Positions 53,731 to 62,090 of a stretch of DNA of 64,000 bases are shown piece by piece. The first letter of the stretch is position 1, and every line of letters begins with the position of its first letter. The position numbers were made by a program, and so were the translations under genes. The notes under the pieces are model-generated. The model searched no databases. It saw only the letters and a list, made by a program, of their open reading frames with translations, and was not told where the DNA came from. Source of the DNA: Clostridium caldaquaticum (GTDB lineage Bacteria > Bacillota > Clostridia > Clostridiales > Clostridiaceae); NCBI RefSeq assembly GCF_023806125.1, contig NZ_JAMSKT010000015.1, forward strand, positions 1 to 64,000, in the 5' to 3' direction.

Positions 53731-55161
53731 ATGAAGAAATTAGATATAAAAAACTCGTTTAAAACTAAGAAGTTTAAATACGGCTCATATTCTACAGCAG
53801 TTACCGCTTTAGTACTTGCCATCCTTCTCGTAGTTAATTTTGTTGCTGGTAAAATTAATATAAAGAAGGATTTAACTAAAGAGAAAATATACTCACTTTC
53901 GGAAGAAAGCTATAAAATATTAAAAGATTTAAAGAATGATACAAAGATTATTGCTTTTTTCGAAGCAGGCAGCGAAAATAAAAATTTTACAATTATATTA
54001 GATAAATATAAAGCTGCTTCTGATAAAATTACAGTAGAATATAAAGATCCTATTAAAAATCCTCAAATAACTCAAAAGTATAGTAAGAGCGGTCAAACAG
54101 TGGGAGTTAACAGTATTGTAGTTGAAAGCGGAAACAAGTTTAAGGTTATTGATTATTATGATTTCTTTAACGTAAGCTATGACCAGTATGGTCAGCAAAA
54201 AGTAGACTCTTTTGCAGCAGAGCAGCAGCTTACTAATGCTATTGTATATGTAAATTCAGATAAAGAGCAGATTTTATATACGCTAGCTGGTCATGAAGAA
54301 AAAGGTTTAGGAGATAGTATAACAAAGCAGCTGCAGGCTGAGAATTATACTATTAAAGAAATTAATTTATTGCAGGGAGGTACGGAGTTAAACAAAGAAG
54401 GCACTTTAGTTGTTGTTTCTCCGAGAAGAGATTTATCTAAGGAAGAATTGGAAAAAATTAAAGCTTTCCTAACAAGCGGAGGGCGTGCTGCTTTATTTAT
54501 GGATATAACTAAAGAAACTCTTCCTAACTTTGGCGAGCTTTTATCCTTTTATGGAGTTAAACTTCAAAACGCACTTGCTGTTGAAGGAGAAGTTCAAAAT
54601 GTAGTTCAGCAGCCTATAGATTTATTGCCAGAAATGCAGACACATGATATTGTTAATTCTTTAAAATCAAGTAAGCTGCCTGTACTAATGCCTGTTTCCC
54701 AAGGTATAGATACAATAGAATTAAAGAGAAGTACTGTTAAAGTTGAACCACTACTTTCTACAACAAAAAATTCTTGGGCAAAGGTTAATTTAAATGCAAC
54801 TTCAATAGTTAAAGAAGCTAATGATATACAGGGACCTCTTAATATTGCTGTGGCAATAACAGATGAAGATACAACTGCAGGAAGAAACACAAAGCTGGTT
54901 GTTGTAGGTGGTACTACCTTCATGGAAGATAATGTTAATTCAGTAACCAATGGAGCTAATATTGATTTCATTATGAATTCTTTTAATTGGCTTCAAGATA
55001 AAAAAGACAGCGTATCTATAAGACCAAAGAGTTTAACTACGGAAAGTCTTATGATAAACGTACTTCAGCAGCTGTTATTATCAGGTGTTGTGGTAATTCT
55101 TATTCCAGCGGTGATTATGATAATGGGAATTACTGTATGGCTTAGGAGGAGACACAGATGA
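53731..55161 (+). CDS. GldG-like ABC-type auxiliary protein
   Basis: The 476-residue protein has one N-terminal membrane segment (ALVLAILLVVNFVAGKIN, about 26-43). A large extracytoplasmic domain begins DLTKEKIYSLSEESYKILKD and contains YTLAGHEEKGLGDSI. A C-terminal membrane helix follows (LLLSGVVVILIPAVIMIMGI) with a basic end (WLRRRHR). This is the GldG / ABC_transp_aux layout. It starts 13 bases after the permease behind AAGGAGGG, and its stop overlaps the next ATG by four bases. Confidence 0.87.
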   Translation: MKKLDIKNSFKTKKFKYGSYSTAVTALVLAILLVVNFVAGKINIKKDLTKEKIYSLSEESYKILKDLKNDTKIIAFFEAGSENKNFTIILDKYKAASDKITVEYKDPIKNPQITQKYSKSGQTVGVNSIVVESGNKFKVIDYYDFFNVSYDQYGQQKVDSFAAEQQLTNAIVYVNSDKEQILYTLAGHEEKGLGDSITKQLQAENYTIKEINLLQGGTELNKEGTLVVVSPRRDLSKEELEKIKAFLTSGGRAALFMDITKETLPNFGELLSFYGVKLQNALAVEGEVQNVVQQPIDLLPEMQTHDIVNSLKSSKLPVLMPVSQGIDTIELKRSTVKVEPLLSTTKNSWAKVNLNATSIVKEANDIQGPLNIAVAITDEDTTAGRNTKLVVVGGTTFMEDNVNSVTNGANIDFIMNSFNWLQDKKDSVSIRPKSLTTESLMINVLQQLLLSGVVVILIPAVIMIMGITVWLRRRHR

Positions 55162-56558
55162 GAAAGTCTTGGCGTGTTTTTGCATTAGTAATAATTTTGG
55201 GAGCATTAATTGGTACGTACTTTTATTTAAGTAAAAAACCACAGGACAATGTTAGTGAAAATACAGAAAGCACTCAACAAAGTATTGAGCTTTTAAAGTT
55301 AGATAGTGCCAACATAAATAAAATAGATGTAACTAATGAAAGTGGAAAATTTTCTTTAGAAAAGAATGATAACAAATGGGTTATTTCTGGAAAACAAAAT
55401 TTAAAAGTAGACGAAAATATGATAAATACTATAGTAAGCAGTTTTACAGCATTAAATGCAGAAAAATTAGTCCAGAAGGAAACCTCTGACCTTGAAAATT
55501 TTGGACTGAAAAATCCTAAAGCTCAGGCAACAGCATATCTAAATGACGGAAGCTCAAAGACTATCTATATAGGTAATCAAACTCCTGAAGTCAGTACCTA
55601 TTATATAATACTTAAGGATAGTAAGGATGTATATACAGTATCAGGGACAACAGCTCAAGCTTTAAATTACTCAATAAATGATTTAAGAAGTAAAGACTTA
55701 GCTTCTATAGATACTGCAGACCTTAAGTATCTTAAAATTATCAACTTTAATGGTGAAATTATTGAGATAAAAGCTAATGAAGGTCAAAATGAGCAGGAAA
55801 AGCAGTATGGTTTAAATGCATTTTTATTAACTAAACCTTATTCATCATCACATGGAGTAGATAGTGATAAATTTGAAGAGCTTAAAACAGCTATAGGAGG
55901 GCTGAAAATAAGCAGCTTTATAAATGACACAGCTAAGGAATTAACAAAATATGGACTGGATAAGCCAAGCTTAGAACTCTTAGTTAAAGATAGTAAAAGT
56001 GAACTTCATCTTTATTTTGGAAAAGATATAGATGAACAGCATGTTGCTTTTAAGGTAGCTGGTTCTCCAGAAGTTTACAGTATGGAAAAATCTAATATGG
56101 AAGCTTTAAATGTAAAGCCATTTGATATAGTAGATAAATTGGTTTATCTTCCATCCATTGATACAGTTGATGGTATTAATATAGAACAAGGTTCACAGAA
56201 AGATGTTTTAAGCTTGTCAAGAACAACAAAAAAGGCTGAAAAAGAGGGAGAGAAGGATGAAACTGTAACTACCTACAAGGTTAATGATAAAGAGGTTCAG
56301 GAAGATTCCTTTAAAAAGTTCTATCAAGCTATTATAGGTCTTAAAGCAGAGGGAATAAATGATAAAAAGCTCCAGGAAAAGCCAGATATAAGAATAGTCT
56401 ATACCTTAAATCAGGGAGATAAGAAAAATACTGTAATTAGTTTTGTAAATTACAATACAGACTTTTATGCTGTATTTGTAGATGGCAAGACTGAATTCCT
56501 TACTTCAAAGCTGCAGGTTGAAACTGCACTTAAACAATTAGAAGATTTGAAAAAATAG
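55158..56558 (+). CDS. DUF4340 domain protein, membrane-anchored
   Basis: The 466-residue protein has an N-terminal membrane anchor (VFALVIILGALIGTYFYLSK) and an extracytoplasmic part with DUF4340-type repeats. First repeat: SANINKIDVTNESGKFSLEK followed by LENFGLKNPKAQATAYLNDG. Second: LTKYGLDKPSLELLVKDSK with STYYIILKDSKDVYTVSG-like text between. It starts in an ATGA overlap with the GldG-like gene and is last in the operon. DUF4340 proteins accompany GldA/F/G clusters in many bacteria; the function is unknown. Confidence 0.85.
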   Translation: MRKSWRVFALVIILGALIGTYFYLSKKPQDNVSENTESTQQSIELLKLDSANINKIDVTNESGKFSLEKNDNKWVISGKQNLKVDENMINTIVSSFTALNAEKLVQKETSDLENFGLKNPKAQATAYLNDGSSKTIYIGNQTPEVSTYYIILKDSKDVYTVSGTTAQALNYSINDLRSKDLASIDTADLKYLKIINFNGEIIEIKANEGQNEQEKQYGLNAFLLTKPYSSSHGVDSDKFEELKTAIGGLKISSFINDTAKELTKYGLDKPSLELLVKDSKSELHLYFGKDIDEQHVAFKVAGSPEVYSMEKSNMEALNVKPFDIVDKLVYLPSIDTVDGINIEQGSQKDVLSLSRTTKKAEKEGEKDETVTTYKVNDKEVQEDSFKKFYQAIIGLKAEGINDKKLQEKPDIRIVYTLNQGDKKNTVISFVNYNTDFYAVFVDGKTEFLTSKLQVETALKQLEDLKK

Positions 56559-56559
56559 G

Positions 56560-56587
56560 AAAATCCAGGGTAAGCCCTGGATTTTTA
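56560..56587 (+). terminator. Terminator of the Gld-like operon
   Basis: AAAATCCAGGG pairs with CCCTGGATTTT around a TAAG tetraloop, then TTAATA. A second hairpin, ACAGGAA / TTTCCTGT, follows at about 56612-56634. Confidence 0.85.
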
Positions 56588-56683
56588 ATATTATTTAATG
56601 AAAAATGTGGGACAGGAAGATTTATTTCCTGTTTTCTTAATGAAAAGCGTTCAGACGTTAATGCGTCGCAGAAGAAAAAAATT

Positions 56684-56941
56684 TTAACTTCTGAAAGCTT
56701 GAAGTACAACGTAGTCTTGACCTTCATCCTGTGCACATTTTTCAGCCATATCTAATGTAGCTCCATTAATAACTATATTGTCTTCCATAGTGTTAATTTC
56801 AGTTAAACTTTTTATAATAGTTTCATCACTTTCTCCTCTTTTTTGCATGCCTTTGATTTGATCATAAGTATTTTTGCTTATCTGCTTAACTGCACAATTG
56901 TATTCATCATACATCAATACTACACTATAATGTTCTTTCAT
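56684..56941 (-). CDS. Hypothetical protein, 85 residues
   Basis: A small acidic soluble protein starting MKEHYSVVLMYDEYNCAVKQ and ending GQDYVVLQAFRS. Strands at both ends with a central helix suggest a compact alpha/beta fold. ACGGAGGAC precedes the ATG. I do not recognise the family. Confidence 0.7.
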   Translation of the reverse strand: MKEHYSVVLMYDEYNCAVKQISKNTYDQIKGMQKRGESDETIIKSLTEINTMEDNIVINGATLDMAEKCAQDEGQDYVVLQAFRS

Positions 56942-57100
56942 AGCTTAGTCCTCCGTGAGTTTAAATTTTTATACACTTTATTTTTCCACTAATATGTTTT
57001 TTTATTATGCTTTATGCATAATTTTTTCAAATAATATGTAATATATATAAGAAAATAAATATGAGAGAAAATATAAAAAATTATTAAGGAGGAATAATAA

Positions 57101-57325
57101 ATGGATGAAGAATTATTAATAGAAGAAATGGCAGAGTATCTTGAAGATAATGGAGAAATAAACATAATAGGTGAAGATTTAGAGCTTTTTATTCAAGCGG
57201 TAGATGATAAGGAAGGGTATGCTTATGTCAGCAATACTAATAAGGAATTTGAGGATAGCAGAGAGGCAATCGAGTGGGCAGTAGTTCAATTTGATGGAAC
57301 TGAAAACATTGAATCCTGGGAGTAA
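57101..57325 (+). CDS. Hypothetical acidic protein, 74 residues
   Basis: A very acidic protein (MDEELLIEEMAEYLEDNGE at the start, ENIESWE at the end) with no membrane segment. AAGGAGG lies eight bases before the ATG, so it is likely expressed. It could bind a metal or a basic partner, but nothing identifies it. No strong terminator separates it from the zinc-binding lipoprotein gene, which has its own promoter. Confidence 0.7.
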   Translation: MDEELLIEEMAEYLEDNGEINIIGEDLELFIQAVDDKEGYAYVSNTNKEFEDSREAIEWAVVQFDGTENIESWE

Positions 57326-57364
57326 TTTTACTAATCTTACATAATTGTATGTATAAAATCCATA

Positions 57365-57418
57365 TTGACAATAATTATAAATACCAGTATATTATTATGT
57401 AGATGCAAATCATTTGCA
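57365..57418 (+). promoter_or_regulatory. Promoter and Zur/Fur-family operator before the metal-binding lipoprotein
   Basis: TTGACA (57365-57370) and TATATT (57388-57393) are 17 bases apart. At the expected start site, 57404-57418 reads TGCAAAT-C-ATTTGCA, a perfect 7-1-7 palindrome. Its inner AAT-N-ATT matches the Fur, PerR and Zur box pattern. A Zur repressor is the most likely reader, given the downstream gene. Confidence 0.7.
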
Positions 57419-57443
57419 TTAACGTATAATAAGGAGTGTATTT

Positions 57444-58364
57444 ATGATTAAAAAATTTATTAAAGCAGCATTGATAATTATCATGTCTTCTTGTTTAGGA
57501 GCATGTAATAATAAAATAGGCAATAGTAATGAAATAAGCACTACTATAAAAGATGAAAATAACAGTAAAGTTTCTGTTGTAGTGTCCTTTAATCCTTTAA
57601 GAGAATTTGTTGAAGCTGTAGGAAAAGATAAAATATCTGTTAAGGTTATGGTTCCAGAAGGTATGGAACCACATGATTTTGAGCCTAAGCCAAGAGATAT
57701 GGAAAGTTTAAGCAAAGCTCAGGTGTTTATATATAATGGATTAGGCATGGAAGCTTGGGCAGAAAAAACTTTGACTGCAGTAGATAATAAGAGTTTAGAA
57801 ATTGTTAATGCTTCAAAAAATGCAGAGGTTATTAAAAATGAAGAAGTGGAACATGGTGAGTATGACCCTCATATTTGGCTAAGCTTAAAGGAAGCTAAAA
57901 TTTTAGCAAAAAATATAAAGGATGCACTTGTAAAAGTAGATTCTGCAAATAAAGCTTTTTATGAAGAAAACTATAATGAATTTGCTACAAAGCTTGATGA
58001 ATTATATAATGAATATAAGAAAAAGTTTGAAACTGTAAGCAACAAAAATTTTGTAACAGGTCATGCTGCTTTTGCTTATTTGTGCAGAGACTTTGGATTA
58101 AAACAAAATAGTGTAGAGGATGTGTTTGCAGAAGGAGAACCTACTCCTAAAAAGATGAAAGATTTAGTTGATTACAGCAAAAATAATAACATTAAAGTGA
58201 TTTTTATGGAAGAATTAGCAAGCCCTAAAGTTTCTGAAACTTTGGCTAAGGAAGTTGGAGCTAAGGTGGAGAAAATATATACTATTGAAAGCAGAGAAGA
58301 TAATAAGGATTATTTAGAAAGCATGAAAGATAATTTAGAAAAAATATATAATAGTTTAAAGTAA
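57444..58364 (+). CDS. znuA: Zinc/manganese ABC transporter substrate-binding lipoprotein (ZnuA/TroA family)
   Basis: The 306-residue precursor has a lipoprotein signal ending CLGAC (Cys21). The metal-site His residues are visible: GMEPHDFEPKPRDM, DPHIWLSLKEAKILA and VTGHAAFAYLCRDFG; the acidic fourth ligand should lie near IFMEELASPKVSETL. A short His/Glu loop (EVEHGEYDPH) stands in for the long His-rich loop of zinc-specific ZnuA. The Zur-like palindrome supports zinc. No permease or ATPase gene is adjacent, so the rest of the importer is elsewhere. AAGGAGTG precedes the ATG. Confidence 0.88.
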   Translation: MIKKFIKAALIIIMSSCLGACNNKIGNSNEISTTIKDENNSKVSVVVSFNPLREFVEAVGKDKISVKVMVPEGMEPHDFEPKPRDMESLSKAQVFIYNGLGMEAWAEKTLTAVDNKSLEIVNASKNAEVIKNEEVEHGEYDPHIWLSLKEAKILAKNIKDALVKVDSANKAFYEENYNEFATKLDELYNEYKKKFETVSNKNFVTGHAAFAYLCRDFGLKQNSVEDVFAEGEPTPKKMKDLVDYSKNNNIKVIFMEELASPKVSETLAKEVGAKVEKIYTIESREDNKDYLESMKDNLEKIYNSLK

Positions 58365-58368
58365 ATTT

Positions 58369-58417
58369 AAAGAAAGGTCTGTATCTTAAGTTTAAGGTAT
58401 AGGCTTTCTTTGTTTGT
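58369..58417 (+). terminator. Probable terminator after znuA
   Basis: AAAGAAAG pairs with CTTTCTTT and an inner TATCTTA pairs partly with TAAGGTA, then TTGTTTGTATT. The T tract is interrupted. Confidence 0.5.
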
Positions 58418-58522
58418 ATTTCATTTATGTCAAGAAGATTAATATACCATATATTGACACAGATTAATTATAGTTATAAAATATTTAATGAAATTTAGAA
58501 GAACAAAGGAGGAATATCAATC

Positions 58523-60370
58523 ATGTATAAAGAAAATGGAAATATTTCCATTCATACTGAGAACATTTTTCCTATAATAAAAAAATGGTTGTATTCTGAT
58601 AAGGATATTTTTGTAAGAGAACTTATCAGTAATGCCAGTGATGCTATTAGTAAATTAAAAAGACTGGCTTCTATAGGTGAAGCAAATATAAATGCAGATA
58701 CAAAATTTGAAGTAAGAGTATTGTATAACAAAGATAATAATACTATTAAATTTATTGACAATGGAATAGGAATGACTGCAGATGAAGTTAAAAAGTATAT
58801 AAATCAGGTTGCTTTCTCTGGAGCTGAAGATTTTATATCAAGATATAAGGATAAGATGGATGAAGCTAATCAAATAATAGGACACTTTGGACTTGGTTTT
58901 TATTCATCTTTCATGGTTTCAGAGAAAGTAGAAATAGATACATTGTCTTTTAAGGAAGGAGCAGAGGCAGTTAAGTGGAGATGTACAGGTGGTACAGAAT
59001 ATGAGCTTGAAGCTTCTGAAAGAAGTGAAAGAGGGACAACCGTTACGTTATACCTTGACGAAGAAGGAAAGGAATTCTTAAATGAGTATAAGCTTAGAGA
59101 GATAATTGAAAAACATTGTTCTTTTCTTCCAGTAGAAATATACTTAGAGAATGAAAAGGAAGAAAGGAAGGAAGATAGAAAACCTTTAAACGATACTCAA
59201 CCTCTTTGGACAAAAAATCCAAAGGATTGTACAGATGAAGAGTATAAAGAGTTTTATACAAAGGTATTTAAAGATTTTAAGGAACCTTTATTCTGGATAC
59301 ATTTAAATGTAGATTATCCATTTAACTTGAAGGGGATACTTTATTTTCCAAAGCTAAAGCATGAGCTGGATGCTAGTGAAGGTCAGATTAAGCTTTATAA
59401 CAATCAAGTATTTGTTGCTGATAATATAAAGGAAATCATACCAGAGTTTCTGCTTCTTTTAAAAGGAGTAATTGATTGTGCTGATTTGCCTCTTAATGTA
59501 TCAAGAAGTTTTCTTCAAAAGGATGCTAATGTTATTAAAATTTCAAAGCATATTACTAAGAAAGTTTCAGATAAGCTTACTGAACTGTTCAAAAAAGAAA
59601 GGGATAAATATAATAGTTTCTGGGATGATATAAATGTATTTATAAAATATGGCTGCATGAGAGATGAAAGCTTTTATGACAAAGTAAAAGATATTTTAAT
59701 CTTTAAAACTACAAATGAAGAGTATATAACTTTGCAGCAATATCTGGAAAGAAATAAAGAAAAACATGAAAAGAAAGTTTTTTATGTAAATGATGAGGTA
59801 CAGCAGGCTCAATATGTTAAACTTTTCAAGGAAAATAATCTAGAGGCTATAATATTAAATTCTGCAATTGACAGTCATTTTATTAATTTCTTAGAGATGA
59901 AGGAAAGTGGAGTTCAGTTTAACAGGATTGACTCAGACCTTTCTGATGTACTTAAGGATAATGAAGCTGCTGTGGATGAAAGTAAAGCTAAAGAACTGGA
60001 AGATATGTTTAAAGCTAATTTAGGCAAGGACAAATTGACAATTAAGGTAGAGAGCCTTAAGGCAACAAGAATACCTGCTATAATGCTTTTATCTGAGCAT
60101 TCAAGAAGAATGCAGGAAATGAGTGCAATGTTTAGAGGCATGGATGTTAAGAATATGTTTCCAAGTGAAGAAACTTTGGTAATAAATAAAAACAGTGAAC
60201 TTATTAATGCCCTTCTTGATATGAGTAATAACGAGGATAAAAAAGAAGATATAAAGCTTATTTGCGAGCATATATATGATTTAGCACTTATAGGAAATAA
60301 ACAGCTGGGAGCAGAAGAGATGGCTAAGTTTATAGAAAGAAGCAATAAAATATTGGAAAAACTTATATAG
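58523..60370 (+). CDS. htpG: Molecular chaperone HtpG (Hsp90 family)
   Basis: The 615-residue Hsp90 has its N-terminal GHKL ATPase: ELISNASDAISKLKRLA, FIDNGIGMTADEVKKYI and IGHFGLGFYSSFMVS. A middle domain carries LYFPKLKHELDASEGQIKLY and LPLNVSRSFLQKDANV, and a C-terminal dimerisation domain follows. Length is normal for HtpG. AAAGGAGG precedes the ATG. A TTGACA at 58454-58459 lies upstream, but the spacing to TATAAA is only 15. No CIRCE element was seen, which fits B. subtilis htpG (class III). Confidence 0.97.
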   Translation: MYKENGNISIHTENIFPIIKKWLYSDKDIFVRELISNASDAISKLKRLASIGEANINADTKFEVRVLYNKDNNTIKFIDNGIGMTADEVKKYINQVAFSGAEDFISRYKDKMDEANQIIGHFGLGFYSSFMVSEKVEIDTLSFKEGAEAVKWRCTGGTEYELEASERSERGTTVTLYLDEEGKEFLNEYKLREIIEKHCSFLPVEIYLENEKEERKEDRKPLNDTQPLWTKNPKDCTDEEYKEFYTKVFKDFKEPLFWIHLNVDYPFNLKGILYFPKLKHELDASEGQIKLYNNQVFVADNIKEIIPEFLLLLKGVIDCADLPLNVSRSFLQKDANVIKISKHITKKVSDKLTELFKKERDKYNSFWDDINVFIKYGCMRDESFYDKVKDILIFKTTNEEYITLQQYLERNKEKHEKKVFYVNDEVQQAQYVKLFKENNLEAIILNSAIDSHFINFLEMKESGVQFNRIDSDLSDVLKDNEAAVDESKAKELEDMFKANLGKDKLTIKVESLKATRIPAIMLLSEHSRRMQEMSAMFRGMDVKNMFPSEETLVINKNSELINALLDMSNNEDKKEDIKLICEHIYDLALIGNKQLGAEEMAKFIERSNKILEKLI

Positions 60371-60377
60371 TTTTATA

Positions 60378-60413
60378 AGAACTAAGCATTGTTGTGCTTA
60401 GTTCTAGTTTTTT
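60378..60413 (+). terminator. Terminator of htpG
   Basis: AGAACTAAGCA pairs with TGCTTAGTTCT around a 6-base loop and is followed by AGTTTTTT. Confidence 0.9.
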
Positions 60414-60507
60414 GCCTGATTAATTGTAAAAATACCATATTGAAGTGGCTGAAATAGTAATCTATAATCTATAATGTAATAAAATAATTAAAATAGAGGA
60501 AAATTGT

Positions 60508-61818
60508 ATGAAATTTAAACAATTATTACATAAAGCCTACTTCAATTCTTCAATTCTTAATAGAAGGGATTATGAGAGAGGAAGAAAGTTATTTATTTTT
60601 GAAGGTAGCACTGGTATGGGGGTTTTTTTCCTTACAACTGGTGCATTTTTATCAGGTTTAGCAAACTATATGGGTGCCTCTGATGAATTTAATGGAATAA
60701 TAGGGGCTATACCTGTTTTTGCAGGTGTAGCGCAAATGTTCTCATCTTTAGTTTTCGAAAAACTTCATCGTAGAAAATTTTTAATTAGCCTGCTGTGCTT
60801 GATTTTTAGGCTGCTGCTTGGAATTATGTTTTTTATTCCATTATTTACAAGCAATACAGCATTGAGGCTTGCTTTATTAGCTGTAATCTATGGATTAGCC
60901 TATTCATTATCAGCGTTTATTACTCCAGCTCTTTCTAATTGGTTAATAGACTTGACACCTGTAAATATCAGGGGGAACTATTTGGCACGTAAAGATGCTT
61001 TTTCACTCGCTTTTATTACAGTAATTACTTTTGTTTTGGGAAAGATGTTAGATATATTTAAACAGAATAATAATGAAATCAGTGGTTTTGTAATACTTGG
61101 TTTAATTATTATATTTTTAGGTGTTAGTAATTTTGGTTTTCTAACTTATATTAAGGAACCTGTCATTGAAAAAATAAACAATGATATAAAATTAAAACAT
61201 ATTTTTATTAAACCTGTTAAAGATAAAAAGTTTAGGCTAATAATTATACTGTTTATAACATGGAACATTGCACTTCAGATAGCTGGACCTTTTTTCTCTG
61301 TATATATGGTTACCAGATTAAATTTAAGTTATATGTATATTATGGTAATGGGTGTTATAAGCTCACTAGTACGAATGTTTATAGTGCCAATCTGGGGAAG
61401 GATTGCAGATAACAAGTCCTGGGTTACATGTACTAAATATTCCATTGGGCTTTTGGCTGTATGTCATTTTTTATGGTTATTTGTAAATAACATAACTGTG
61501 ATTTTTTTGGTTCCGTTACTTCATGTTATAGGCGGAATGGCTTGGGCAGGAATAAATATTGCTCTTTTTAATATACAGTTTTTATTCTCTCCTAAGGAAG
61601 GACGAACTATGTATCTAGGTTTAAATGCAGCAGTTGGAGGATTATTAGGGTTTTTAAGCACAATAGTAGGCTCCAGGATTTTAACTCTTCTTGGAGATAA
61701 TGGAGTTACTTTTTTTAATTTTAATTTTAGTAATATGCAGATATTATTTTCAATATCCGGGATATTATTAACAATATGTACTTTATATATAAACTTATTT
61801 ATCAAGGAAAACAATTAG
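60508..61818 (+). CDS. Major facilitator superfamily transporter
   Basis: The 436-residue protein has about twelve membrane segments and the MFS layout. It starts with a hydrophilic stretch (MKFKQLLHKAYFNSSILNRR), then GSTGMGVFFLTTGAFLSGLA. The loop between segments 2 and 3 has LHRRKFLISL. Substrate unknown; the nearest look-alikes are clostridial MFS proteins of undefined role. AGAGGAAAATTG precedes the ATG. It stands alone between htpG and asnS. Confidence 0.82.
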   Translation: MKFKQLLHKAYFNSSILNRRDYERGRKLFIFEGSTGMGVFFLTTGAFLSGLANYMGASDEFNGIIGAIPVFAGVAQMFSSLVFEKLHRRKFLISLLCLIFRLLLGIMFFIPLFTSNTALRLALLAVIYGLAYSLSAFITPALSNWLIDLTPVNIRGNYLARKDAFSLAFITVITFVLGKMLDIFKQNNNEISGFVILGLIIIFLGVSNFGFLTYIKEPVIEKINNDIKLKHIFIKPVKDKKFRLIIILFITWNIALQIAGPFFSVYMVTRLNLSYMYIMVMGVISSLVRMFIVPIWGRIADNKSWVTCTKYSIGLLAVCHFLWLFVNNITVIFLVPLLHVIGGMAWAGINIALFNIQFLFSPKEGRTMYLGLNAAVGGLLGFLSTIVGSRILTLLGDNGVTFFNFNFSNMQILFSISGILLTICTLYINLFIKENN

Positions 61819-61839
61819 TAAAATCAGAGATATTTCATA

Positions 61840-61868
61840 TTGACATATTACTAATAAGTTAATATAAT
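61840..61868 (+). promoter_or_regulatory. asnS promoter
   Basis: Consensus TTGACA (61840-61845) and TATAAT (61863-61868) are 17 bases apart. Transcription would start near 61875 and give a leader of about 215 bases. Confidence 0.8.
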
Positions 61869-61879
61869 GAAAATAATCG

Positions 61880-62036
61880 TTTAATATTCAAAAATATTGA
61901 AGAGATGGGCAGCTATAAGTGTGGATTTAAAGAAAGCTAGTAATGGTGTAAAGCTGGCTTATTTTTAAGCAATTTGGGTGCCACGGAGTAAGTTAACCTT
62001 TCGTCCCATTTTTTTGTGACGAAAGTTTTTTATTTC
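61880..62036 (+). promoter_or_regulatory. Degenerate, internally shortened T-box leader upstream of asnS
   Basis: A Stem I-like segment AGAAAGCTAGTAATGGTGTA (61930-61949) matches the apical part of T-box RNAs, including the leader at 9450-9815. The 3' arm of Stem I with the specifier loop, and Stems II and III, are missing. The sequence passes within about 30 bases to TTTGGGTGCCACGGAG, which reads like a T-box lacking three bases around the TGGN bulge. An intact terminator (CTTTCGTC at 61998-62005 / GACGAAAG at 62018-62025, then TTTTTTATTT) follows. Confidence 0.65.
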
Positions 62037-62090
62037 ACATAAATATTACTAATATAGTTAAAAAATAATAGAAGGCAGGAGGTATAAGTT

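Noticed and set aside
58454-58480. TTGACA/TATAAA as the htpG promoter
   Set aside because: The spacing is 15 bases, shorter than a functional sigma-A promoter normally allows.
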